Shown: positions 28,615 to 37,200 of the stretch, piece by piece
Position numbering within the stretch: the stretch's first letter is position 1
Layout of the letters: each line of letters begins with the position of its first letter
Assembly: GCA_029266635.1 (NCBI GenBank)
Contig: JAQSWM010000002.1
Span: forward strand, 124,001 to 188,000
Direction of reading: 5' to 3'
Source: Sphingobacteriaceae bacterium
GTDB taxonomy: Bacteria > Bacteroidota > Bacteroidia > Sphingobacteriales > Sphingobacteriaceae
DNA length: 64,000 nt
The notes under the pieces: generated by a model
Told to the model about the DNA's origin: nothing
Seen by the model: only the letters and a program-made list of their open reading frames with translations
The model's database searches: none
Translations under genes and position numbers: made by a program

Positions 28615-29208
28615 ATGTTGAAGTTAGAAAGTATTTGCGTTTTCTGCGGAGCTAACTTCAACGGCGACCCCGCACTTGAAACGGCTATAACCAAGCTCGC
28701 TGAAGTTTTTGCTGAAAAAGATATTACTCTCGTTTTTGGCGGCGGCAAAGTCGGCGTGATGGGGCTTATAGCCGATGCCGTGCTGGCGGGCGGTGGCAAA
28801 GCAATAGGTGTGATCCCGCAGTTTTTAATGGATAAAGAAGTTGGGCATACCGGCTTAACTGAGCTTATCATCACAGAGAATATGCATCAGCGAAAGCAAA
28901 AGATGGCTGATCTTTCGGATGGCTTCATTGTGCTGCCCGGCGGCTTTGGAACGCTCGAAGAGTTTTTTGAAGTACTTACCTGGCTCCAGCTCGGGCTGCA
29001 CTCAAACCCCATCGGAATCCTGAATATCGGCGGCTTTTACGATCATTTGTTTGCGCAGATGGACGTGATGGTGGAACATCGGTTTTTGAAAAAAGCTAAC
29101 CGCGATCTCGTCTTCAACGAATCTGACCCGGCTCTTCTTGTGCAAAAAATGATGGGCTTTAGTGCTAGCCCCGATGAGGTTTGGTTTAAAGAAAGAAACC
29201 TTACTTAA
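28615..29208 (+). CDS. LOG family (TIGR00730) Rossmann-fold protein
   Basis: 197 residues. 'VFCGAN' near the start, 'LVFGGGKVGVMG' (about 41-52) and the hallmark 'PGGFGTLEE' (about 108-116) identify the lysine-decarboxylase-like LOG family. Characterised members hydrolyse nucleoside 5'-monophosphates with an N6-modified base (cytokinin ribotides) or plain AMP to base and ribose 5-phosphate. In a non-plant-associated bacterium the role is probably nucleotide turnover. Starts 2 bases after the preceding gene. Confidence 0.93.
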   Translation: MLKLESICVFCGANFNGDPALETAITKLAEVFAEKDITLVFGGGKVGVMGLIADAVLAGGGKAIGVIPQFLMDKEVGHTGLTELIITENMHQRKQKMADLSDGFIVLPGGFGTLEEFFEVLTWLQLGLHSNPIGILNIGGFYDHLFAQMDVMVEHRFLKKANRDLVFNESDPALLVQKMMGFSASPDEVWFKERNLT

Positions 29209-29212
29209 GCGC

Positions 29213-29968
29213 ATGTCATTGAAAGTTTCTATCATAACTGTAACCTACAATGCCGAAAAGTTTCTCGAGGATTGCCTGCGCTCTGTTACTAACCAAACTT
29301 ACCCCAACTTAGAGTATATCGTTATTGATGGTTTGTCGAACGACAACACATTGAAGATCATCAGCTATTACAAAGAGGAGATCAGCCACCTGGTGTCTGA
29401 GAAGGATAATGGCATGTATGATGCGTTGAATAAAGGAATCCGGCTTGCCACGGGCGATGTGATCGGGATTGTGAATGCAGATGACTTCTTAGCGTCGCCG
29501 GACATTGTGAGCAAGATCGCTGCTGCTTTTGAAACTTCAGGAGCTGATGTTCTTTATGGCAATCTGGATTATGTGGATCAGCAGGATACCGGCAAAGTCC
29601 TGCGAAAATGGCGCTCAAAGCCCTATCGGGATGGCATGTTCCAGTTTGGCTGGATGCCAGCACACCCCACCTTTTATGCTAAACGTGATCTGTTTTCCCG
29701 ATACGGGAGCTACAAGCCGGTATATGGCAGTGCCGCCGACTATGAGCTGATGATTCGCTTCGTCCACAAGCACAAAGCGAAAACAGTTTTCCTGCCGGAA
29801 GTAATGATCAAGATGCGGGTTGGGGGGATGAGCAACAGCTCGGTTAAGAACAGGTTGTTAGCCAATCAGGCGGATATGGCGGCTATGAAAGCAAATGGCA
29901 TTTCTTTCCCTCTGCTTACCGCCATTATGAAACCCCTTAGAAAGTTGCCGCAGTTTTTCGGCTTATAA
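29213..29968 (+). CDS. Family 2 glycosyltransferase
   Basis: 252 residues from ATG 29213 ('MSLKVSIITVTYNAEKFLEDC'); an upstream in-frame start would overlap the LOG gene by 47 bases. GT-A fold motifs: 'VIDGLSNDNTLKI' and the DxD-like 'VNADDFLA' (about 83-90), 'AADYELMIRF' later. Such enzymes add one sugar to a surface polysaccharide or lipid. It is not inside an obvious capsule or LPS cluster. The convergent response-regulator gene overlaps its last 6 bases. Confidence 0.93.
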   Translation: MSLKVSIITVTYNAEKFLEDCLRSVTNQTYPNLEYIVIDGLSNDNTLKIISYYKEEISHLVSEKDNGMYDALNKGIRLATGDVIGIVNADDFLASPDIVSKIAAAFETSGADVLYGNLDYVDQQDTGKVLRKWRSKPYRDGMFQFGWMPAHPTFYAKRDLFSRYGSYKPVYGSAADYELMIRFVHKHKAKTVFLPEVMIKMRVGGMSNSSVKNRLLANQADMAAMKANGISFPLLTAIMKPLRKLPQFFGL

Positions 29969-30352
29969 AAAATCTCCCGTTTTCTTATCGGCAAATTTGT
30001 TGAAAGCCTCATTTACCACAGCTTCCAGATCTTTAAGCCCGAAAGGCTTTTGAAGAATAAGGTCGGCGCCGGCCTCTTGCGCAAGCTCGTTTATATCGCT
30101 GTGAGCAGTAAAATAAATTACGGGGATATTCTGGTACTCCGAATGGCTTTTGATTTCTTTGGTTGCCACAATGCCACCCTCTTTTGGTATTTTGTTATCC
30201 ATGAAAATGATTGAAGGCTTAATAGATTCAATCTTCTGGATCATATTATCACAGTCGGGCAGCGTATAAACCGTCCAACCTGCATCAGTCAACACCAGGG
30301 CCACCAACTCCGAAATAGTGGTATCATCGTCACAAACTAAAACACGTTTCAT
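29963..30352 (-). CDS. Single-domain response regulator
   Basis: 129 residues, receiver domain only. Acidic pocket Asp8/Asp9 ('VCDDDTT'), phosphoacceptor Asp52 ('IIFMDNKIP'), conserved Thr in 'YFTAHSD' and Lys in 'LQKPFGLKD'. No DNA-binding output domain, so it probably acts as a CheY-like phosphorelay shuttle with a kinase elsewhere. Convergent with, and overlapping by 6 bases, the glycosyltransferase. Confidence 0.93.
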   Translation of the reverse strand: MKRVLVCDDDTTISELVALVLTDAGWTVYTLPDCDNMIQKIESIKPSIIFMDNKIPKEGGIVATKEIKSHSEYQNIPVIYFTAHSDINELAQEAGADLILQKPFGLKDLEAVVNEAFNKFADKKTGDFL

Positions 30353-30474
30353 GTATTGTCAATAAAGCACGTATATGGTAACAGATTTTCCTGCTGTAAG
30401 TTTAGGAATAATAAATTTAGATTGGCACGCCAGCAATATTCCGGCAGGCAGCTCATGCGCCAGCCTTCAAACTG

Positions 30475-31008
30475 CTATTGTTTGAACTGTCTTCTTTTTT
30501 GGTCTTCCGGCGCATAATCAAAGGCTACCTTGTCAATTTGCGGAAAATGTAGCAGTGTTCGCTCTATTATAGGATGAACTTTCCGTATCGTATAAGTTAC
30601 TCCCGCCCAACCGTTAAGATCCATTTCAAGAAGTACGTATGCGGTTTTATCTTTTATCTTGAAATACATTATTGAATCGCCATACGATGATAAAATCTTT
30701 GCTGCTGCCCTGGCGCTTGCCTTTAGCGCATCAGTTGTATAAGGCACGCGTATCTGCGCAGGCGCAAACGCCCATCCGTATGACGGATCAACCCCTCCAT
30801 CGTTTGTATAATCAATTACTGCCTTGTCATACTTCTTAATGTCTTTTGGGAGCATCAGGGTGATAATGATTGAATCAGGTGGGTTTGTATTCTTTATTGC
30901 TATTGTATCCTTATCCTGAGCTGTATCGTGGCTCATTATGTGAGGGCTATTTTGTTGTCCGCAGCCATACAATACTAAAACGATAAAAATGATATTTGAA
31001 GCTCTCAT
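30475..31008 (-). CDS. Putative lipoprotein, 177 residues
   Basis: Lipoprotein signal MRASNIIFIVLVLYGC, Cys16 the likely lipid site. The mature protein has no motif I recognise; a central helix 'DALKASARAAAKILSSYG' and 'VLLEMDLNGWAGVTYTIRK' are conspicuous. Located at the 3' end of a minus-strand run (potassium channel, cupin, this gene) with a 28-base gap from the cupin gene. Confidence 0.8.
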   Translation of the reverse strand: MRASNIIFIVLVLYGCGQQNSPHIMSHDTAQDKDTIAIKNTNPPDSIIITLMLPKDIKKYDKAVIDYTNDGGVDPSYGWAFAPAQIRVPYTTDALKASARAAAKILSSYGDSIMYFKIKDKTAYVLLEMDLNGWAGVTYTIRKVHPIIERTLLHFPQIDKVAFDYAPEDQKRRQFKQ

Positions 31009-31036
31009 TTAATACTCAGGATTTATCGGAATAAAG

Positions 31037-31381
31037 TTACCCTTCGCTCAGCCTCCTGTAATCCTCCCGCACCGGACTGAAGACGTCAAGAATTTTGCAG
31101 TCTGTAACGGCGGTTCCGCTGTGCAGTGCATTAGGAGGGATCACCGCAAATGTGTTTGGCCTCAGCACCCGGGTTTCGCCTTCAATGGTCATCTCAAATT
31201 CGCCTTCTATCACAAAAGAACACTGCTCATGAACATGCTTGTGCAACGAAACTGTGTTGCCCGCTTTCACCTCGATAAAGTTGAGCGTGTTGTTTTCTGT
31301 ATGGATCAGTTTTGAAAAGAAGCCTGGGGCGACTTCTTTAGTGTGAATGTCATCAAAGCTTCTGAAGGGTTTTTTGCTCAC
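31037..31381 (-). CDS. Cupin domain protein
   Basis: Single beta-barrel cupin. The reading frame is open from 31471, but that would overlap the potassium channel gene by 53 bases with low-quality sequence; I prefer GTG 31381 ('SKKPFRSFDDIH'), giving 114 residues. Metal-binding cupin motif 1 'VSLHKHVHEQCSFVIEGEFE' supplies His, His and Glu ligands; motif 2 'PNALHSG' supplies His. Such small cupins bind a metal and a small ligand or act as isomerases or dioxygenases; the actual activity is unknown. Confidence 0.85.
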   Translation of the reverse strand: MSKKPFRSFDDIHTKEVAPGFFSKLIHTENNTLNFIEVKAGNTVSLHKHVHEQCSFVIEGEFEMTIEGETRVLRPNTFAVIPPNALHSGTAVTDCKILDVFSPVREDYRRLSEG

Positions 31382-31418
31382 GCGTTTGGGTTTGAAACAA
31401 ATATACAAGGCAAAGGGA

Positions 31419-32096
31419 TTAGTCTTCGAGCTTTGAATTGAAAAAGTTGAAGAAAAGAACAAGGAAGGCAATTGATGTTAAGGCTTGTCCCATCACAAGC
31501 AGTTTTCCGGTAGAATTTACAGGATGAATATCGCCGTATCCTACTGTAGCCTCAGTCATCATGCTGAAGTACAAGGCATCAATATAGTCGTTAGGAGGTT
31601 TGTTGAGATACATCCCTGTGGAATAAATTACCGCGAATGACAGCACCACTTCCACGAAATTAAAGAATAATAGTAGAAGCGATCTTTTATACCCCTCGCC
31701 CTCGTAATGTTCAGAGACGAATATCCTGTTAAAAATTACGATAAAGGTTTCTATGAGAAGATAAACTGTAAGGAATAAAAACACAGTACGAGCAGAAAGC
31801 CCGTTTATCAGTACAAAGAAGGGGAAAAATGTTTTGAAAAGCACGTAAACCTCAATCCAGGCTTTCTTGGCTGTGAAGCTGATTTTTCCGAAAAAATGCT
31901 CCATGTACAAAGTCGGGAACAGGAACTTGCTCATAATTAAGAAAAGCCGGAACAGCCGCTCAAGGCCGAAGTCGTCATAGCTTCTCCCGTTCCAAACCTG
32001 TTTTAGCATGGTGGAATGAGATCCTATTACGTCAATAGGCTGCCTATCTTCGTTTGGCTCACGCCCGATGAAAAGCTTGACGAGGTGCTTTCGCAT
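31419..32096 (-). CDS. Potassium channel family (ion channel) protein
   Basis: 225-residue membrane protein with the K+ selectivity filter 'TVGYGD' (residues 184-189) between a pore helix ('ALYFSMMTEA') and a last transmembrane helix (about 198-222). Two or three further hydrophobic segments lie at about 88-125 and 138-162, and an N-terminal cytosolic tail of 50 residues. No RCK or cyclic-nucleotide domain. Probably a simple two-pore-helix K+ channel assembling as a tetramer. Confidence 0.9.
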   Translation of the reverse strand: MRKHLVKLFIGREPNEDRQPIDVIGSHSTMLKQVWNGRSYDDFGLERLFRLFLIMSKFLFPTLYMEHFFGKISFTAKKAWIEVYVLFKTFFPFFVLINGLSARTVFLFLTVYLLIETFIVIFNRIFVSEHYEGEGYKRSLLLLFFNFVEVVLSFAVIYSTGMYLNKPPNDYIDALYFSMMTEATVGYGDIHPVNSTGKLLVMGQALTSIAFLVLFFNFFNSKLED

Positions 32097-32150
32097 TCAT
32101 TTAAAAGGAATTAACCTATTAAATGTTTTAACACCTAAGGAGTCAGGCGC

Positions 32151-32903
32151 TTACTTTGCAGGATACCAATTTCTCAATCTCACTTCAATGCCCATGTTTG
32201 CCGCATCCACCAGGCTTTTAAAAGTATTTACATCTTGTCCTTTGTAGTGGTACGGGTAAACAACCTTCGGGCGTAATGCCAGCACGCCTTGCGCCGCCTG
32301 GTTCACATCCATAGTGTAAGGCAGGTTCATGCAGACAAAAGCGATGTCAATATTCTTCAATGAGCGCATCTCAGGGATATCCTCAGTGTCGCCGGAGATG
32401 TAAATATTCTTGTTTTTGATCTTCAGCACGTAGCCATTGCCACGGCCCTTGGTGTGGAAAGCATCCGGTGCTTCGGGGAGGTTGTACATGGGGATAGCTG
32501 TAAACTTAATCCCCATTTCTTTTTCCTTCTCGCCGTTGTCAAGTACCTCAACGTTCTCTTTGTCTATAGTAGCGGGCAGCTTATCGGCCACAGCCTGAGG
32601 AACAATGAAAGTAGCATTTGCTGTATTCACCGCTGCAATAGTTGCGGGATCTAAGTGGTCGCCGTGAATGTCTGTGATCAAAATAATATCCGGCGCAGCC
32701 AAACCTTTGAATGCCTCAGCACCTCCTGTGGGGTCCACGTAGACTGTTTTACCGTCGTAGCTCAGCACCATAGTAGCGTGCATGATGGGCTGTATTGTAA
32801 GCGTTTTATTTTTGATCTTTTCTACGTCGGGCGAGATGCGCTGAGCCTTCGAAGCAGCAGCAGAAAGGCAAAGAAGCGAGAGGGCAATTAGTTTCAGTTT
32901 CAT
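32151..32903 (-). CDS. Exported metallo-beta-lactamase-fold hydrolase
   Basis: 250 residues; signal peptide ends ASKAQ (about 21). Zinc motif 'TDIHGDHLDP' is the variant H-x-x-D-H of the UlaG-like/UPF0173 group; further ligands in 'YISGDTEDIPEM' (Asp) and 'VYPYHYKG' (His). Sequence suits a metal-dependent hydrolase of unknown substrate; secretion distinguishes it from cytosolic UlaG. A candidate promoter lies just upstream. Confidence 0.9.
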   Translation of the reverse strand: MKLKLIALSLLCLSAAASKAQRISPDVEKIKNKTLTIQPIMHATMVLSYDGKTVYVDPTGGAEAFKGLAAPDIILITDIHGDHLDPATIAAVNTANATFIVPQAVADKLPATIDKENVEVLDNGEKEKEMGIKFTAIPMYNLPEAPDAFHTKGRGNGYVLKIKNKNIYISGDTEDIPEMRSLKNIDIAFVCMNLPYTMDVNQAAQGVLALRPKVVYPYHYKGQDVNTFKSLVDAANMGIEVRLRNWYPAK

Positions 32904-32928
32904 GTATTTGGCGATTGATGCTTGCTCA

Positions 32929-32959
32929 CAAACATCAGAAAAAAATTATTGTGTTAAAA
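32929..32959 (-). promoter_or_regulatory. Candidate promoter for the metallo-hydrolase gene
   Basis: Minus strand: TTTT (32959-32956), 19 bases, then GATGTTTG (32936-32929), one mismatch from TAnnTTTG. Leader of about 25 bases. The -33 box overlaps the 3' end of the upstream hydrolase gene. Confidence 0.35.
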
Positions 32960-33919
32960 CGCCCGCTCTCCGAACACCTTTTTCAGGAACGAGATTGTGT
33001 AGTCCATGGTCGGCTCAAACCAGGGATTGAAAAACCAGAAAGGGTGAGGAGCATCTGGAAAGGTGTGTACTTCGGAATAGATATTTAGTGCTTTTAATTG
33101 CTTAATGGCATCGTCTCTTCCCGCGTGCATTCGGGCAACCGAGCTGTTGATGAACAGGATGGGAGGCGTGTTTTTGCTGATGTGGCTGAGTGCCGATGCC
33201 TGATTCCATAGCTCCGGTTTTTGTGCTTTGCCGGCGCCGAACCAATATGTTGCTGCCGATGTGCTTTTGGAATCGTCCCCTTCTCCCGACTCCGGATGAA
33301 TGAAGGCAAGAATCCCGTCCATGTCAACTATAGCCTGCACACGGCTTGAGTATTTGCATTTAATGTGTTCTCCGAAGCTTTGCAAGTCGCCTGTTGTGCC
33401 GAGCAGAGCCGCCAGTTGCCCGCCGGCTGAGCATCCGAGCGTGGCAATCTTTGAAGTGTCGATCCTGTACTTCCCTGATTTCTTTCGCATCCAGCGGAGA
33501 GCTGCTTTTAAGTCGATTACGGCTGCCGGGTAAAGAGCTTCGGTTGATAACCTGTATTCCACCGTAACAGCCACAAAGCCGTTTGATGCCAGTGTTTTGG
33601 CCATTGCATAGTTTTGAGACTTATCGCCCGAGCGCCAGCCACCGCCGTGGATGAGGAGTACAGCAGGCTTTTTTATATCCGAAAGTGGATAAAAAATGTC
33701 AAGCTTTAACTTCCTGTTACCAAGCTTTAAATAGGTGACATTCATTTGCGAGTCAATCTCCCCAACGAGCCTCGGCTGTGCAATACTGATAAATGGCTGT
33801 GTCTTTTTTGCCTTTACATAGGCGCTGTAAATTGTGAACGATGTGTCTCGTGCAATTGGTCTCTGAGCAAGGGCAGGAATGGCAAAAAGGATGAGGCTAA
33901 ATAAAATGAGTTTTTTCAT
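32954..33919 (-). CDS. Secreted alpha/beta hydrolase (esterase/lipase-like)
   Basis: 321 residues; signal peptide ends PALAQ (about 19). Oxyanion motif 'LLIHGGGWRSGD' (about 87-98), nucleophile Ser in 'LGCSAGGQLA' (about 165-174), and 'FPDAPHPFWFFNPWF' near the C-terminus with the catalytic His. This is the BD-FAE/carbohydrate-esterase-like branch, so removal of acetyl or feruloyl groups from polysaccharide is plausible but not shown. Transcribed alone on the minus strand. Confidence 0.9.
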   Translation of the reverse strand: MKKLILFSLILFAIPALAQRPIARDTSFTIYSAYVKAKKTQPFISIAQPRLVGEIDSQMNVTYLKLGNRKLKLDIFYPLSDIKKPAVLLIHGGGWRSGDKSQNYAMAKTLASNGFVAVTVEYRLSTEALYPAAVIDLKAALRWMRKKSGKYRIDTSKIATLGCSAGGQLAALLGTTGDLQSFGEHIKCKYSSRVQAIVDMDGILAFIHPESGEGDDSKSTSAATYWFGAGKAQKPELWNQASALSHISKNTPPILFINSSVARMHAGRDDAIKQLKALNIYSEVHTFPDAPHPFWFFNPWFEPTMDYTISFLKKVFGERAF

Positions 33920-34071
33920 GTCGTCTGTTACGTTATCTGCCCTTTATTCTTTTGCCTGTATACGTGATAAAGGTCGGTTTTGCCAATGATGCAATATCGC
34001 AAAAAAACTTGTTGCCCGGTTTGGAAAAGCTCTTCTTCGAGGTACAATAAATAATTAAACGGAGGTAAATA

Positions 34072-34194
34072 ATGTCTTGTTTGTCAAAAGAAAAAACCTG
34101 TAACTTAGTCGGCCGGCAACCGTTTAATATTTATTCTTTGTGCCTGAAACACAAGGTCGAAAGGGTGAGAAAAGTGAGCAGAGATAAGACATGA
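34072..34194 (+). CDS. Possible small basic protein, 40 residues
   Basis: ATG 34072 is preceded at 7 bases by GGAGG (34061-34065), among the strongest ribosome-binding sites in the window. The product is basic and carries Cys at 3, 10 and 24 ('MSCLSKEKTC', 'NIYSLCLKHK'). It does not resemble anything I know. It ends 63 bases before the TIG protein gene and may be a leader peptide or chance. Weak support beyond the ribosome-binding site. Confidence 0.3.
   Translation: MSCLSKEKTCNLVGRQPFNIYSLCLKHKVERVRKVSRDKT
34077..34108 (+). promoter_or_regulatory. Weak promoter candidate for the TIG/VCBS protein gene
   Basis: TTG (34077-34079), 21 bases, TAACTTAG (34101-34108), one mismatch from TAnnTTTG. 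It lies inside the small open frame at 34072, so both cannot easily be true. It would give a leader of about 145 bases. Confidence 0.3.
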
Positions 34195-34257
34195 TGGACA
34201 GCTTCAGAGAAGAGCGTTAGGCAAAAGCATTCTACATTACGTCTTTAACTGTTTACT

Positions 34258-37200
34258 ATGATAAAAACTCTACCCAGGCTATTTCTTTCCTGTTGTTTAT
34301 TGTTGCTTCTAAATGTGGCGGCACAAGCAGGAATTGCACCGGCACCTGTTGTTTCTTCATTCGCTCCAACGTCGGCGTCTGCAGGAACAACTGTAACCAT
34401 CACCGGAACTGACTTTACCGGCGCTACTGCTGTCAGTTTTGGAGGCACACCCGCTGCTTCGTTTACGGTGAATTCGCCGACCAGCATTACAGCAACTGTA
34501 GGCACCGGCTCATCCGGAAGCGTTAGCGTAACAACCATAGACGGCACCGGCTCGAAGGCAGGCTTCGTGTTTTTGGTTCCTCCCCTTATTAGCAACTTCA
34601 CTCCGGCAACCGGCAGCATTGGTTCAACGGTAACTATCTCGGGTAGCAATTTTAGCAGTGTTGCCACAGATAATATTGTCTATTTCGGAGCTGCAAAGGC
34701 ATCCGTGCTTTCAGCAACAAGCACTCAGCTTACAGTGAGCGTTCCTGCCGGAGCCACTTATCAGCCAATAACAGTAACTACAAACGGGCTCGTTGCTTCT
34801 TCAAGCAAGCCGTTTGTCAGCACATTTACAGGCGGCGGCACCGGCTTCGCAGCCAATTCATTTGCCGCAAAGGTGGAATTGGCGTCGGGTTCGGGCTCAG
34901 CAAATCCGCATAGTATCTCGGTTGGCGATGTAGATGGTGATGGAAAAACCGATCTGGCGGTGGCAAACCTTGGCGCAAATACAGTTTCTATATTTTTGAA
35001 CACCAGCACATCCGGCACTATCTCTTTTGCAGGTAAAGTGGATGTAGTTGCTGGAAATTCTCCGTACGTAGCTATTTTGAACGACCTCGATGGCGACAGT
35101 AAGCCAGATCTGGCGGTGATCAATGTCGACTTAAATACGGTTTCGGTTTTAAGCAATACAAGCACTCCGGGAAATGTGTCGTTTGGTGCTGCAGCATCGT
35201 TTGCCACAGGCTTCGATCCTTTGAGTATTGCTGTCGGCGATTTCAATCAGGATGGAAAGCCGGACCTTGCAGTAGCGAATAATGGCTCGAACACAGTTTC
35301 CGTTTTGATGAACAAGAGTTCAGCAGGTTCTTTGTCTTTTGCGCCCAAAGTTGATTTCACGGCCGGCACAAACCCGGCGGGAATTGCGGTCGGCGATTTG
35401 GATGGAGATGGCAAGCTGGATCTCGCCGTAACTAATTATAGCGCAAGAACAGTTTCAGTGTTGCTGAATACCAGTGCAGCATCGGTTTCTTTTGCGGCTA
35501 AAGCTGATTTTACCACGGGCAGTTACCCGCTTGGGATTGCCATAGGTGATGTTGATGACGATGGCAAGCCCGATATTTCAGTTACCAATTTTGGTATCAG
35601 TATCAATCCCGGGAACACAGTTTCTGTATTAAGAAACACCAGCTCAATCGGCTCCGCATCGTTCGCCGCTAAAGCTGATTTCGCTACAGGCGGCAGCCCT
35701 TCAGCTGTTGCCTTGGGCGATCTGGATGGCAATGGCAAAGCCGATCTGATCGTTACGAACTATGAAGAGGGCTCAGTTTCAGCTCTCGCAAACCTAAGTT
35801 CTGCCGGAAGCGTTTCGTTTTCTTCGAAAACTAATTACACCACAGGTTCTCAGCCGAACAGCGCTTTTGCCGCAGATCTGGATGGCGACGGTAAGTCCGA
35901 TTTAATCGTGCCCAGCCAAAACACCTCCACGATCGCGGTTCTAAAGAATCAGAATACACTTCCTAATATAACCTCCTTCACTCCGCTATCAGCTGGAGGC
36001 GGAGCTACCGTTACAATAACAGGCACTAAGCTAACAGGAGCTACTTCTGTAAGTTTTGGGGGCACAGCAACGGCTTCGTTTGTGGTTAATTCAGCTACTT
36101 CCATCAGTGCGGTACTTGCCGGCGGAGCTTCTGGCAACGTAAGCGTAACTACGCCGGGCGGTACAGCCTCACTCGCAGGATTCACCTTCGTGCCTGCACC
36201 GGTAATTTCATCCTTTAACCCGGTTTCGGCACCTACAGGCGCCACTGTTACAATTACCGGCAGTAACTTTACCGGCGCTACTGCCGTAAGTTTTGGCGGA
36301 ACTCCTGCTACTTCCTTTACTGTTGTATCTTCAACCAGCATTACTGCCGTGATTGCTGCGGGAGCATCTGGCTCTGTGAGCGTCACCACGCCCGGCGGCA
36401 CCGGAACACTGGCTGGCTTCACATTCATCCCCGCACCAACCATCACTTCCTTTACGCCCACAACCGCTACAAACGGTAGCCTGGTTGCCATAGCAGGGAC
36501 AAACTTTACCGGTGCAACTGCGGTAACTTTCGGCGGCACGCCCGCAACATCTTTCACAGTGATTTCGCCAACCTCCATCGCCGCCATCGTTGGTCCCGGA
36601 GCCTCGGGAAATGTAAGTGTTACCACACCGGGAGGAACAGCTTCACTTGCAGGCTTCACATTCAACCTTGTGCAGCCGGTGGTAAGTTCGTTTTCTGCTA
36701 CTTCAGGCGGCACAGGAGCAACAATCACCATAAATGGGAACTTCCTGGCTGGTGCCACTTCAGTCACATTCGGTGGGGTAGCGGCATCGTCTTTCTCGGT
36801 TGTCTCTGTTTCTACAATTACGGCTATAGTGGGTGCTGGTGCATCGGGCTCGGTGAGCGTGACTACTCCTGGCGGCACGTCATCTTTACCGGGATTCACC
36901 TACATTCCTACACCAGTAATTTCGTCATTCACTCCGACAGGAGCAATGGCTGCAAATACAGTCACCATAACCGGTTCTAATTTCAACGGAGCCACAGCCG
37001 TGAGCTTCGGAGGCACGCCGGCAACTTCATTTACGGTAGTATCGCCTACTTCAATTACTGCGGTTGTGGGTGCCGGCGCATCCGGAAATGTAAGTGTTAC
37101 TACACCGGGCGGCACAGCAACTCTGGCTGGCTTCTCGTTCATACAAGCTCCGGCTATAACTTCATTCTCGCCGGTTTCTGCTAAAGCAGGCTCAACTGTA

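Larger units (their letters stand above)
33920..34257. other. 338-base intergenic region between divergent genes
   Basis: Holds the upstream regions of the esterase (minus) and the large TIG protein (plus). I see a weak promoter candidate at 34077-34108 (TTG, 21 bases, TAACTTAG) and a 40-codon open frame preceded by a strong ribosome-binding site, listed separately. No hairpin or RNA gene stands out. Confidence 0.6.
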
